This document shows, in pieces, positions 34,944-47,000 of a DNA stretch of 64,000 nucleotides. The notes under the pieces are model-generated. The model was not told the origin of the DNA and did not search any database. It saw nothing but the letters and a program-made list of their open reading frames with translations. Both the position numbers and the translations under genes were made by a program. How positions within the stretch are numbered: the first letter of the stretch is position 1; each line of letters starts with the position of its first letter. The DNA comes from Ulva prolifera (Eukaryota; Chlorophyta; Ulvophyceae; Ulvales; Ulvaceae): assembly GCA_023078555.1 (NCBI GenBank), contig CM041202.1, positions 5,876,522-5,940,521 on the forward strand, given 5' to 3'.

Positions 34944-37900
34944 GCTACAGCTACATTTCCTTCGCCTTTATGTGCCTATCCTTCCCAGTCGCCTGCCTCG
35001 TGTCTTGTGTCGGGCTGCTCGCCCTCTTCCGCATCGCCTCTGAAGCCATCAACAGCAAGGCAGGTACCAACCTCGCCAGCACAGCAGCGGCTCCACAGCC
35101 ACAGCCCCCCACCCCCCTCGCCCCTCCCACCGATAGGCCATCGGGCGGCCAGCCAGCCTCGGCCCAAGCCAGCGCCAGCAGCTCCACACACAGCCCCACC
35201 GCTGCTGCAGCAGCACAGGCGGAGCCGAGCAGTAAAGCAAACAGCCAGACGCCAGCTGCGCTTGGAGCGGTGGCTGTTGCGTCTGGCCAAGACTCCCAGG
35301 TGAACACCCATGGCGGTTTCGATACTGGAATGCCATGCCAACATCTCCCCCTGCCTCAAAGTGTGTGTCAGATGGCGCCAAAATCGATTACTATGGGTGA
35401 ATTACTATCGGTGAAGATGTCCGTCGCGAGCGCAAGTCCCACGACTAGAATGTGCTGCCGTATGCACCTGCTGCCATATGCACCGTGCAGCTTATTCGAT
35501 TCGTCCGGGGGTGCTGCTTCTCCCTCGTCTTGCTGATGCTGGTGCCCTGGCGGCGACAGGCTTGCCTGCTTCCCCGTGTCTCCTCCTGTGCCGTTCTGGT
35601 CTGCTGTTTGAGATACCATACTGAATCGTCAGGCTGTACATGTCTTTTCCTTTTTCTTTCAGCATGTGTAACGCAGTGCCTAGGTGCCACAGATGCCCCT
35701 CTTGATGACAGGCAATGCGCTCACGAGCCGTTTTTTCTGGACGGTTCTACTTGCCGGTAACGGCCTCTTTTTTTGCGCGCGCTACGCCTATCTGTGCCTC
35801 TGCGTGCTCCACAGCAGCGTCATTGTCTGATTCACACGTGCAACACGCTGCATGTAGGGATGCAAAGTGTGCCTGGCATGCTAGGTGTCATTGCTGTTGA
35901 CTGCAGTTTGCTTCTGCGCGCGTCTGTGCAGGCTAGCACGCGCTGTACTTCAATGCACCGCCCGGCCTAAGTGTCCTGCCTCCGGGAAATCATATATGGA
36001 TATTGCGAATACACACACATTATTGCCGCTTCGCAGCCAAACAGCAGTCTTGCGGCGTGCAGGGCACTAAGGCAGCAGATACAGCAGCTCCCCCAGGCAT
36101 GCCCCCTCCCCAAACCACACACAATTCCCCTAGTAAACCCAGCACCGGCGGCAAATCGGCAGTCCGACGCCAGGATGGCCTTGTGGCCGCCGCGCAGGCT
36201 GCCTACACGCTGCTGGCGGACGACTCCGAGTCCGGCAGCGGCTCCGACTCCTCCCTCGGAGGCGCTCAGGGTTCCGTGGGTGCAGCAGAGCAGCAGATCA
36301 CGGTCGAGGCCGACGGGAGCGATAAGTCGGCGCCGGTGAAGCAGCGCGCAAAGGCGGCCGGCGCGGAGGCGCGCGCGGCGGCTGCGGGCGGCGTGGCGGC
36401 CTCGGGCGCAGCCGCGGCCGGAGATGGCGCGGGAGGCGGGGCTGTGGCCGTCAGGGGGGCCGCGGCGGGGGGCGCCGGCACGCGGCGTCGGCCGCGGCTG
36501 TGGAGCTTGAAGAAAGCCGGCGCGACGGTCGCTGCGGTGCGGCTGCTGAAGCTTCTGCAGCGTTTGTGCACGGCGGGCATGTGTGCTGCAACGGCTGGCA
36601 CTGTGATTGTTGGAAGCATGTCAGGCGCCGCACAGCTGCAGTGGGAGCGCCTGGGTGCATATCAGGTCCACAGCTGCAGTGGGAGCACAGCTGCCGGAAG
36701 ATCGCGATCGCAGGATGCCACTGCCCATTGCTGACATGCAGTCGCGCCATGCACACCAGCCAAACCCGTTCGTGAGTGCCTGTCGCTCGCCGTATGCATG
36801 GTCGTGCCACCCTGGAACCCGCGACGTCCTTGAGTGGCTCGTCTGCTGGTGCATCAAAGCATTGATACATGGACTGCAGGGGGTGCTGCCGGGATGAACG
36901 GGGAAGCCCGAATCACTCCCAGCTGCGCGGATCCTCGCTTCTGTGGTGATTCCGATAATGCCACGTCATTATGCTCACATCCATGCATTCTAGGGCAGAG
37001 CTTGCACCGCGAGGCTTCCGGGGGATGCGCTGGACCCACACTGGACCCACAGCACTGTATCACCGTACAAGAGCTGACGGCGCGCAACGCACTGACGACA
37101 TAGCGCCCATAGCGCTGACGTGACAGCCAGGGGGCGCTGCCATGAGGCCATGGGGCGCAGGTGGCGTGGGAGGACGTGCGCCGTGAACAAATCCAAACAT
37201 TTAGATCTAATTTCTGGGGGGCAGCCCTTAAAAGGCTGCCATGCGACGCAGCACGGGGGTGCAGGTAGTGCGGGAGGACGTGCGCCGCGTCTTCTCGACG
37301 TACCTCCTCGTGTCGGTCTTCGAGGCCGCGGCGCTGCTCGCGAGCACCGTCTTTGTGACGCTGCCGCTGACCATCCCACGCCTGCTCAACGTGCAGCTCG
37401 CGGTGCCCCTCGCCGCGATGGAGGGCGCGCGCGGCCGCGACGCGATGCGCGCCTCCAAGGCGCGCATGCTCGGCTACCGCCGCTCCGCCGCCGCCATGCT
37501 CGGCCTGGTGCGCCCGCAACCCTGCCCGCCGCGCCCTGTGTGTGTTCAGAGTGGCTGCAGCGCAAGCAGGCGCGAGGTCGCCGGTGGTGTGATCTGCGGA
37601 CGTGGTGCGGCGAGGTGCTCCATGCGGTTGCGGTGGGAAAGGCCGCTTGCACATTCGTATGGCGGGGAGGGTCAGTATGGGCGGGGACAGCTGCGGGTAC
37701 CTGGCAGCTGACGCCAAGGTGCTGCTCCACCCTGAGGCCCCCCCCCCGAAGGCATCCACCTACAGGAATGTCAACCGTATCCGGCCCCCCTGTGCACACG
37801 GGTCTGCGCTAGACATTGAAATTCAACAGATGAGTGGGCATATCCTCTTTGCATTGATTTACAAAGTTCTGTTGGCACCGTTAGACACCGGCCAGATGAC

Positions 37901-38429
37901 CATTGGCAACGGGAATGTTGAGAACGGACGTGTGAGAATTGCATGCATGTGCATGCGTGCACAGCTGCTTGTGCCACCCAGACAACTTGCCCCCCAAGCG
38001 GCCGACCGTGTACATGAGTGCATGTATGCGGTACAATGCCCAGGTGAACGGGCACGTAGCGCCTCATGGACAGCATGCAGCTCACGCACTGGTGCACCAA
38101 CACCCGCACACGCATGCATGTGCATGGGCTTCTTTGCATGACTGTCAGCAGCCTCACAACATGCACCCACGAGCGTGTGTGTGCAGGTGTTTGTGCTGCA
38201 GAAGGCGCTGCCGCCGGCGAGCGCCGTGCTCATCGCCGCGCTGCCGCCGGCCGTCATCGTGCAGGTCCCCGAGGCCGTCGTCCTCGTCCTCCTCGCCGGC
38301 CAGGCCCTCCTCTTCGGCGCCTCGCAGCTCAAGGGCCTCGCCGCGCTGCTCATCTACAACCACACAGCACAGCACGCACATCACGAGGCGCCGGACGCGC
38401 CTCAGGGCGGCGCTCCGGCCGCGGCGTGA
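34944..38429 (+). CDS. Multi-pass membrane protein, 3' exons (5' end not found)
   Basis: Exons: 34944-35299, 36063-36536, 37265-37507 and 38187-38429 (stop TGA). All three junctions are phase 0 with TGCAG acceptors. The first exon holds a hydrophobic segment (FMCLSFPVACLVSCVGLLAL) and then a Pro/Ala/Ser-rich linker that continues into exon 2, which is acidic-serine and Ala/Gly rich and ends with a basic helix. Exon 3 has a strong membrane segment (FSTYLLVSVFEAAALLASTV) and the motif AMEGARGRDAMRASKARMLG, a pattern seen after a membrane helix in some plant multi-pass proteins with a conserved E-x-x-x-G-x-x-A-x-x-x-S block. Exon 4 has two more hydrophobic segments and a His/Ala-rich tail. An upstream exon is required because exon 34944 starts in phase 1. 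Function unknown; location is a membrane, which one I cannot say. Confidence 0.6.
37149..37297 (+). mobile_element. MITE-like repeat, family 1, copy R3, flanked by duplicated exon start
   Basis: The core 37187-37250 aligns with copy R2 (ATCTAATTTCTGGG and neighbours, about 70% by eye). On its left, about 37150-37182, is a near copy of the intron-exon boundary on its right, about 37257-37290. Both read GCAG, then a GTGG/GTAG block, then GGGAGGACGTGCGCCG. The true acceptor is the right copy at 37262-37264. The left copy could be a long target duplication or a relic acceptor. Confidence 0.5.
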
Positions 38430-39457
38430 GCTGCGCGCGTCCGCCCGGCACCATACCTCCATTGGTGTGTGCTGGGCATGACGCCAAGACTGACGCAGCT
38501 GCTGGCGGAGCGCCGGTGCTGTGCCAGCGTCGTGGCTGTGTGTAGTGCCGGGGATCTTGTGTACGGGTGGAGGAGTTGAGTTCAGATCGGTGGGGTGCTG
38601 TTGTGTGCATAGCGGTGAGCCGTGTGAGTGTTGAGTACTGTTGACCGGAGGCCGCTGGACCGTGATGTTGATGTAATGTCGTCCGTTGACGTGGTGAACA
38701 TGCGGCTGAACGGGTCGCCCAGGTTTGCACACACCCCGAACAGTGCAGCACCGCCCACCGAGTTCAGGGGCACGCATGCATGATCTGCCAGTGCATTTGT
38801 TCCATCACGGCAGCCTGCAGGTAATGAGCCCACATGTCACACACCGACAGATGGCCGGACCAACCAGCCCTGACAGCGGTCAGTGCAGACAAGGCCGGAC
38901 GCTCCTCAAAGCCGCAACACTGCCCAAAGCTGCAGGCAGGGATGGAGCTGCCACGCCATACTGCGTGAGTGGTGCATCTGCCTTGTTCAACAGACAGATT
39001 TGGGATGGAGGTCCACCCATTCGGCGATGTATAATCCAGTATCAAGGCGATGTTCATGCACGTTACAAGAACTGGGATGTTTTGACAAAGTCGCACATGT
39101 ACCGCACCGTATGCCACACCCACACGCAGTCACCATGGCGGCCGAGCAGCATTCCGCAGGCGGCTGATACAAATTCGGCGCACACATAACCGACCACCCC
39201 GCCACATTCGGAATGCATCAACACACAGCGCCACACTATCCCCCAGCAGTGTGCCCTGGCGGTGCTACCGGCCTGTCCAACTTTGTCCGTGTGACACAAT
39301 CCCCAAGCGATCTCACACGTACCACTTTGCTGCATGCTCTTCGAGCCTTGTTCACGCTCGAGAGGCATACTAGCACACGCGTCTCTAGAGAAGACACATC
39401 CAGCAAAAACTGCTCAGGGCCTCGAGAGGCACTGGGAGATGCCGCCAAACGCGTCCC
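38430..39457. other. Convergent intergenic region between membrane-protein and S1 genes
   Basis: The two genes converge on this 1-kb region, so it should hold both 3' ends. A TGTAA lies at 38670-38674, about 240 bases after the membrane-protein stop. The region contains the TGTAA-family insertion at 39248-39295. I see no further gene. Confidence 0.5.
39248..39295 (+). mobile_element. Short insertion of the TGTAA family, flanked by direct repeat
   Basis: The insert ends CTTTGTCCGTGTGAC, a mutated form of the family end. It is bracketed by ACTATCCCCCAGC (39235-39247) and ACAATCCCCAAGC (39296-39308), an 11 of 13 match. Confidence 0.45.
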
Positions 39458-41742
39458 TCAGCCGAGGTGCCGGGAGAGGGCTTCATTGGCGAGCATGGTG
39501 TCGACATCCATGATGTGCTCCTCATCCGAGTCGCTGTCCTCCTCCTCGATCTCCTCCGGCGTGAGCTCCCCGCGCTCCTCCCGCATGAGGTACGGCATCT
39601 CCGTGCCCGGCCCGAAGCGGTCCCGGAACGCCAGCTTCTCCTGCACACGCACAGGATCTGCTACACACACGCACAGAATCCGCTGCAGCGAGTATATCGG
39701 ATGCCTCGTTTGGTCCCGGATATCGGACTTGTCAATGTCCATGAAATCGTGGCGCGCAGCAAGAGCCGCGGGGAGAACTCCGCGAAGGCTGCAAGGGCTG
39801 CACAGGTTCCATACTGAGGGCGCTGTACATGGATCAGTCCAGCAGCTCAAGCTCCAAGCGAGACGCGGGCCTGTCCCTGGACATGCCATACCGGGGGGGC
39901 GTGGCAAGGGGGGCTGGCTGAGGTCCGCTGAGCGCCACTGCCGCAGGCCGCCGTGTCGGTACGAGAGCAGCATCGGCGTTGCAGGCCGCACCTGCGACGC
40001 CGGCGTGGTGCCTGCGGACACCGGTCGCGCAAGGCGCGCCAGTGGGGCGCGCCTTGCGCGACCGGTAACCGCAGGCACCACGTAGCACCCCAGCGGAGCC
40101 CCCGTCACCGCTGCCTTGTGCAAGCAGCAGCGCGTAGCGCTTGGGCAGGCTGTTGGTGTATGCATTGGTGTATTGCACCATTGGTGTGACTTGAGGGTAG
40201 AGGGGGGGGGGGGGGGGGGGGAGATGGGGAGGGGGCGCACGATGATGGGGTCTGGGTCATGTTCTGGGGACTCAGAGTAGAAGGAGCCCGGCTGGTAGTT
40301 GCGCTCCGACTTGGCGATGACCTCCATGGGGTCCATGTCAGGGTGCAGCGTCATCGGCGGCTCGTACTCGTCCGCCGGAGTCCTGCACACCGCCGCAGCG
40401 CCGCTGTGTTTGTGTGGTGGCACGGCCGAGGCCGAACGGGCCCGGGGCTGCAGCTCTGGGGAACAGGCGCACGCAGCCATGAGGAACAGGCTGCGGATGC
40501 TCCTGCCGTGAGACAATCATTGACCGCTGCAGGGCTGCATTGCCGCATAGAGTAGGGCGCGGGAGTCCCGTGGTCGGCTATTCTGGCGGGTGTACAACGT
40601 CACACTGTGCATGTCTATTGATGGGTCTGCAATGCCGGGTGATGTCGGGATTTGAACATGCAGGGGTGCAGCTGCTCGTGTATGAGGAGGAGCTGCAGCG
40701 GGGCGCACAGGAATTCGGAGCAGTCTGGCTCGAGGACGTCCAGTTGGATCGGAAAGCGGAAGAATTTGGGGTCTCGGATCTGCAGAGCACGGGTAGCTGT
40801 GAGCTTGGCTGACAGGCTGTGGATGATGGGATCCAGGCTGTCATGACCAGATGACGATGTTCTGGAGGTCAGCCGCGACTTCGCACAAGCAGCAAGCAAT
40901 CTCTAGTATGTGAGTCTGGGTATAGCAGACGGAGGATGCTTGGCTGTTTTCAGGTTTTGAGGGTCAGGTGGAGTCGCCGTTGATGAGCAGCATCACCAGA
41001 CAAAGTCACTCTTGTGTGAAATCAGAAGGCATCCTCAATGGAGCAGGGCATGGTGTATCGCAGTGAGGCCTTGATTGTCTGGCGGCCACAAGCAAAGCTG
41101 GAACATGCCTTGTGTACCCGAACCTTGACCTTTGCCCCTAGTTCCAGAAGGTCAAGCACAAATGGCCACTGCTCTTCCATGACAGGAATGACGCCATGGT
41201 ACTGCGTCCCCAAATCAATGACAGCTCCGTGGTAGAGATGTGTCCCATCGACCTCCGCAGTGAGTATGTCGCCTTCAGTCAGTGTCCCGATTGGAGCCTG
41301 CACAACAGACTTGTGGCTGAGGACAGCAGTTTGCGCAGCAGACAAGCTGCACAAGTGATCGAAGGTGCTCTTATATCCTACAGGCGGGGCACTGATTTTG
41401 GTGGCGAGCGTGAATAACGCAGGCATCGAACAGTACATGCTGCTGCAACAAGGAAGGGGCGTACGCTGTCCCAAGCCTCATTTCGCACGGTGAAATCCGT
41501 GTTGGGGATCTCTTCAAGTGTTTCAACAAACCTTTCCTTTATGATATCTTCAGGATTGTCGCGAAACCAGTACTCCATATCCGCATGGCTGATGGTCTCA
41601 TCCCTCACGCCTTCGAACATGTCGACCATGATCTCATTTCGCAACGGCTTCCCGTCGCGAATGAACTGCTGCGTGATCCGGACATCCTTCGGTGGCGGTG
41701 GCTTCTCTTCATTCAAGTTCGTAACACGGCAGATATGTGTAC
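39458..41742 (-). CDS. S1-domain RNA-binding protein, 3' exons (5' end not found)
   Basis: Exons: 41742-41465, 41297-41109, 40779-40709, 40382-40241 and 39640-39458. Phases fit at all four junctions. The second exon is an S1 (OB-fold) domain: GTLTEGDILTAEVDGTHLYH, then GAVIDLGTQYHGVIP, ending GAKVKVRVHK. S1 domains bind RNA, as in ribosomal protein S1 or plastid pTAC10. It is followed by RDPKFFRFPIQLDVLEPD and an Asp/Glu-rich C-terminus (TPEEIEEEDSDSDEEH) ending in a helix. The layout of one S1 domain followed by an RDP-x-FRFPI block reminds me of pTAC10-like chloroplast proteins, but I could not confirm this. Intron 2 needs a GC donor (AAG|GCATGT) to keep the end of the S1 domain. The first exon shown starts in phase 1, so at least one upstream exon is missing. 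A weak candidate start exon lies near 42150 (MELNLSSSR then a GTGCGC donor). Confidence 0.78.
40004..40082. repeat. Long hairpin inside the last intron of the S1 gene
   Basis: The inner arms CCGGTCGCGCAAGGCGCGCC and its exact reverse complement are separated by about five bases. The outer arms (CGTGGTGCCTGCGG) also match, with a short mismatch between, making arms of about 37 bases. It sits in the intron between exons 40382-40241 and 39640-39458. Confidence 0.85.
40202..40221. repeat. Poly-G homopolymer, 20 bases (intronic)
   Basis: It lies just inside the same S1-gene intron, 20 bases from the splice donor at 40240. On the coding strand it is a C run. Confidence 0.95.
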
Positions 41743-42755
41743 CTGCACAAGACGCCGAAAAGCAAATTCATGTGTGCAGTCGGGCTCGTCCGTGCGGAGC
41801 AAAGCGACATGCACGCAATACCGCAGAGCCACTGAGCCGTAGCGAGATCTATTCAGTCAATAAGCGCAAATCGGCATATTTGCTACGGCACACCTAGATT
41901 GTGCCTGCCGAGCTGGCAGCGTCGCAGATGTCGCCACGCTGTAAGCGAGCGCCCCGTTCCAACTTTCATCACCCCCGTGGCCATGTAAATTACTCAGATT
42001 TCAATACTGTATACGGGAAATACCGCAAGGCCATAAATGCATCATGTGTGCTGTGAGTACGGCACGGCAGTCAGGTTGGTTGTGAACGCCGAACGCAGAT
42101 TTACCAGCTCCTCACTTCAAAGCGCACGGCGACTACTGGATAAGTTCAGTTCCATTGCTAGTGCCTATTCTTTGTTTCAGTGGGAGACAAGGACGACCTT
42201 CGCGTGTGTTCTGCGCTGAACGCTGCCAATGTGCCCTCAAGACCCTGGTGGCCATGCAGAGCTGTGCCTCTTCCGCGAAGCCTGTGCAACGCAGCTATCT
42301 CTGAGATATGCGCTCAAAACCAAGCCGGGATGAGAAATAATACTCGGCAATAGAGCTCAGACACAAGTGACAATCACAAAGTCATATAATGTGACCTCAC
42401 GCAGACTGGACATGCTGTTCACGAAGCAGAATTGTACACGTGCAAGAGCTTGAAGACCAACTCTTGCGTGTCGCATCAGACCTGCATATGCCTGCAACAG
42501 TAATGATACCCCACCTATAGGGCGACTCGACTGCCTTGTGTCTATGAATGACAACCCACCTAATCATCTGCAAGCTCTGCTAGTGAACACTGCATTGCAA
42601 CATCCATGAAATAGCAGCTCAATGGACCCCAGTCACTAGATCCTGCATAAACTCTGCCTCTGGACATGGCACATGCGGTGCGCACCAACGCCACCCCATG
42701 TTGAGATTTGCAGCAGACATCCTGAGCACTGTAATCATGCATACCTACATACTGC

Positions 42756-42817
42756 GTGAGCGGATTTGCGTGTGTATTCCTGGCAACGGCTCGCTGCCCG
42801 GCCTCTGTCCTTTGTCA
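42756..42817 (+). mobile_element. 62-bp TGTAA-family insertion, first of two in series
   Basis: It contains GCGTGTGTATTCCTGGCAAC, then GGCTCGCTGCCCGGCCTC, then TGTCCTTTGTCA. The perfect 11-bp repeat CTACATACTGC brackets it at 42745-42755 and 42818-42828. Confidence 0.65.
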
Positions 42818-42831
42818 CTACATACTGCAGT

Positions 42832-42908
42832 GCACTGACCTGGTGAATGAGTGGATTTGCGTGTGAGTTCCTAGCAATGGCTCGATGCCCGGCCTCTGTC
42901 CTTTGTAA
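42832..42908 (+). mobile_element. TGTAA-family insertion, second of two in series
   Basis: It is about 85% identical to the copy at 42756-42817 and ends GGCCTCTGTCCTTTGTAA. It is bracketed by a perfect 14-bp repeat CTACATACTGCAGT (42818-42831 and 42909-42922). The same target was therefore used twice, leaving three copies of CTACATACTGC. Confidence 0.65.
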
Positions 42909-44068
42909 CTACATACTGCAGTCATGACCAGTCATGAGTCTCTGTCATAGAGTCTATGATCTCGAGCGCATGATGTACAAAAACAGCAGCAGGAACCCAG
43001 CACCAGTGCCGCATAGTTACTCTGTGTGCGATTATTCACTGTCCGCTGCCTGAGCATCAATGCTGCCTGCGGTGTTACCCGCCTCGCGGCCTGTCTGCTT
43101 CCTACAGATCTGTCTTCGAAGTGCTGTGCGATTCCTCTACAGCTGGAACTGCGCGTCCAGCGTTACAACGTACACAGATTGGGGAGAGGTAAAACGCGAT
43201 CCAGGAGTCGAGATCTCTTTCTAGAAAGACAAAACACCCCACCATACACTAGCAGCTCTCTGCATGTAACCTGGAGACAGGAAAGGATTCATACGGCATG
43301 GCGGTGCCTATTCCAGCACAGACTCCAGCCAATGGCTCGATATACACTGTTGCCTCATTCCAGCTTCAGATTGACCCTGCACCAATCACAGCATGGTCAT
43401 CTCAACAAATCTGTCTCATCTCGTCGCAACCTTCGCTTCCACATCCAGAGCGAATCCAACGCATGCGTGCGCCGCATCGGCTAGCGCCCCTGGAAGTGTT
43501 CCACGCTGCCCATGCACCCGGCCTGGACCAGACCATGTGACGCGAGGATGCTCTTACCAGCTGAAGAAAGCTGCCACTGCCACGCTGACGGCTCTGACCG
43601 CTGGTGCAGCCACATGCATGCCTCATCACCTCGCCTCCGTTCAGACACCCGGCCACAGCACAGGTGCCGTGCCCAGTTGATGCCGTGCCTGCAGCCACCG
43701 CCACCGACGTCCGTTGGCAAACGGCCTGTCACATGGGAATAAAAGTAATACCACGGTATATGCGGATCGGCCTGGCCCCTGGAATGTGCCAACACATCGC
43801 CCTCAGATGCAGCCAAGCCCTGGTTTCATGCGCGCCACCAACACCATGCCCGCCCCATCTGTGTACGAAGTTTCCATGCCACTGAACAATGTCATCCAGT
43901 CCGTTCCTACTCAGAAGCATCATCCAGCTCCCATGCTACGCCGGCGCAGCGCATGCTCCCACCCCCTGCCAAACAACACGCCCAGTCCTGCCGAACCGCA
44001 ATCTCTCCCGAGTCCAGCGCCGCCACGCCATCGCCACCGCCAGAGCCGACCGTCATGTGCGCAGGCGC

Positions 44069-47000
44069 TCACGCGCCACCGCCGCCGCCGTTGCCGGCCG
44101 CGGAGCATGCATGCATGACCTCCTCGCTGACAATCAGCTGGTGCGCAAGCTGCAGGTAGCCCTCCTGGCCGGGGCCGACGAGCGCACGGAGGCGGTCCGC
44201 GGCGGCGGCGGCGTCGGCGCCGTCGTGCAGGCGCTCCATGCAGCGGTACACAGCGAGGAAGGCGTCCGTGCCGAGCGCGGCCTCCAGCAGCATGCGCAGC
44301 GATTCAACCTTCTGTGGCAGCGACGCGGAGCTGCCGACCGGCAGCTCCACCTGCAGCAGCGGCCCGGCCTTTGAGGCATGCATGCATGTGCTGGTGTGCC
44401 TGTGTGTGGTGCGTGACGGAGTACCGCAGCAGAAACAGAAGGTGACGGCTCATGAGAGCTCTCACTTGGTCTCGCTGCGCTGGCGATGCAGGCGCGTCAT
44501 CGCCATGCAAATGGGGTGGCCACGACTGGTGTGCAGCATGCTGCCAAGGCGCGTTCTTGCAGCAGCGGCGTGCATGCATGCATCGTGCGGGCGCCGCAGT
44601 CCACCTGGGTGCCATTGAACAGTCCAGTACCATCTGCCGCAGTCGGCAGTGCCCTCGTGGCGCGCGATGGGGTACTGCATACACACCGATTGCAAGCAGT
44701 CTATCCATGTACGCACCAACACACGCGTGTGTTGGGAAAATGCACGCATGTGTGCCAGCAAAATACAGTGAGGGTGCAGACGAGTGGCCGGGTCGCACCT
44801 TCTCCCCGTTCATCATGAAGTGGCCGTCGGACACACGCTCCTGCAGCTCCTGCACTGCGCTGCCGCCTCCGCCGCCACCCTGGGAGGAGCCGCTGCTACC
44901 CTCGAGGCTGCTCCCCTCGCTGCCGCCGCCGCCGCACAACGCCGCGGCCATGTCCCGCACCATCGCCTCGTACGCCCCCATGCCACCGCTGCTGCGGCGG
45001 CCGCCGCCACGACCACGGCTGCCGTCGCCGCTTGCGGGCCGCTCCCGCGCATCGCATTCGGCAGCATTCAATGTCCCTGCGCCTCCCGCTTCACTCTCGT
45101 TCCGTGAGCTGCCGCGGTCCACTGCAGCACATGCTGTGCCCGCTGTGTGCTCTGCGCTGCCCGGCCTCTCCCCGGTGCGACCGGTGCACCCCTGGCCGCC
45201 TGCACTTGCGGTGTGTCCTGTCGCGCGCCACGGCACTAAGGCAGCGGCGCCGCCCTGGCCACGCGCCAGCGTGATCTCCGACTGGCTGCTTAGACTCGGG
45301 CCGTGCTCGGCACCATCTGCCGCACTCCGGCTGCTCTCTCTGTCGTGCGGCCCGTCGGCAGCACCCCCGTCCGTGATGTCTTCCTGCTGGAGCTGGCAGC
45401 CGTTAGCGTCACTCGCACAAACCTGCGCAGCGGGCACGCATGCAGGGGCTGCAGCAGTGGCGAGCAACCCTGCTGTGTCGTCAACGAAGCCTGCTGTAGC
45501 CTCGACCGCGGCTGCGCCTGCATCCGCTGTGGCTGCAGGTGCGGTGTCTGGAGCGGCCGCCGTCGTAGGCTGCGAGGCCGCCACCCCCGGGGACATGTCA
45601 GCCACTCCCGCCAGCCTGACCGCGGGCTCCGCAATGTCCAACACAGCCGCAGTCTGCCCGGGCGTGTCCCACTGCCCAGTCCCCGCCGTCAGCATGCGCC
45701 CGGTGCCCTGCCCAACTGCCGGCTCTGCCGCCCGGCCCCACCGGAAACCTGTTGTGTCTGACACTGGCAATATTGCCCGTGAAGCCCCCTCGGCTGCGCC
45801 GATTTGGGGTGAGCCCGGATGTAAGTCCCCAGACATCCCAGAGTGCGCATGAACCTCTGCCGCAGGCTGCCAGCCGCCCGGGTCCACATCCGCCACCTGT
45901 GGCCACGGCGAAACGCTGCGATCCCCAGCCGACACACGCTCACCCCCACCAAGCAGCCCGGCTTCACCACACGCATGTGGCCCCTTCATAGGGGAGTCGT
46001 CCACTGTTCCTGTCAGCTCCCCAGAGCCATCCTGCTCCCGCGCCGCGGCGTCCTGTTGCGCAAGGAGATGCGACAGGCCTGTGACCACATCACCGGCGCC
46101 GCTCCAGCTACGCCGTGCCGGCCGCGCCGGCGCCTCTTCGCTGCGCAAATCCACGGGCCGTGCCTGCCATGCTGCGGCATCGGTCCCCTCCGTCCCATCG
46201 GCATCTGACCGCGGCTCCTCCCGCCGGCCCCACGCGCCGTCAGCCGCAACCTGAAACACATTCAGCTCCGTGCCAGCTGACACAGCCCCGGCAGAGTCGC
46301 CGGGTGCAGCACCACTGTAGCCGCACGGCGCGTTCGCCGGCACCACGTGCGGCGGCAGACCCGGCAGGATCCGGGACAGCTCCACAGGGGGGTCCACGCT
46401 CCAGGGTGACCGGGACGGCCGGTCCGCTGGGGGGAGCAGTGGTGGTCGGCGCTGCTCGGTGCCGTCTGCCGGGTCGAGCCGCGGCGAGAACGCGGCTGTG
46501 CAGGTTGGGCCACCCCAGGTCGACTGCGGCGCCCACGCCACTGAGCCCGCTGCTCGTGCCGAGGGGCCGTCGGACTCTCCGCCAGAGCTGTAGCGGGGGC
46601 CCCAGGCCGCTGGGGGTGGGGGCGGGGGAGGAGTGGCGTAGCCGGCCGCGGGGGCAGCTTTCGTGTCGTCCGGCACGCCGACGAACGCGGCGAGGGCACC
46701 CGCGCCGGCCTCCGCCAGCAGGGCCTCCCGGTTGCGCCGTGCGGCGCACTTGTTCTCGAGGTACACAGCCCGCCTGTAGGGCGGACACGCACTTGAGTGT
46801 CGTCCGGGAGGATAGACGGAGTGACAAAACTCATTCATTCGCCAGCAGGGCGAGGACGGAGGCGTGGATGTAGGGTACGCGTCATGCATGACCGCACAAA
46901 GCATCCATCTGCTACCAGGTGCACCTGTGCGTGCCTACCTACAACGACCGTGCAAAGCACGGGAACATGATCCACGGCCGTGCTGTTGGGATCGCCAGAT

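Larger units (their letters stand above)
41743..44068. other. Intergenic region between the S1 and NEK genes
   Basis: It should hold the missing 5' part of the S1 gene and the 3' flank of the NEK gene, whose stop is at 44069. It contains two adjacent TGTAA-family insertions (42756-42908). Other open frames are short and overlap on both strands, and I support none. Confidence 0.5.

Noticed and set aside
36854-37759. 301-codon minus-strand frame over the membrane-protein exon
   Set aside because: It is antisense to an exon with clear membrane segments and matching splice phases; GC-rich exons often leave the opposite strand open.
44452-45852. 466-codon plus-strand frame
   Set aside because: Antisense shadow of the Ala/Gly/Ser-rich NEK exon 46773-44799.
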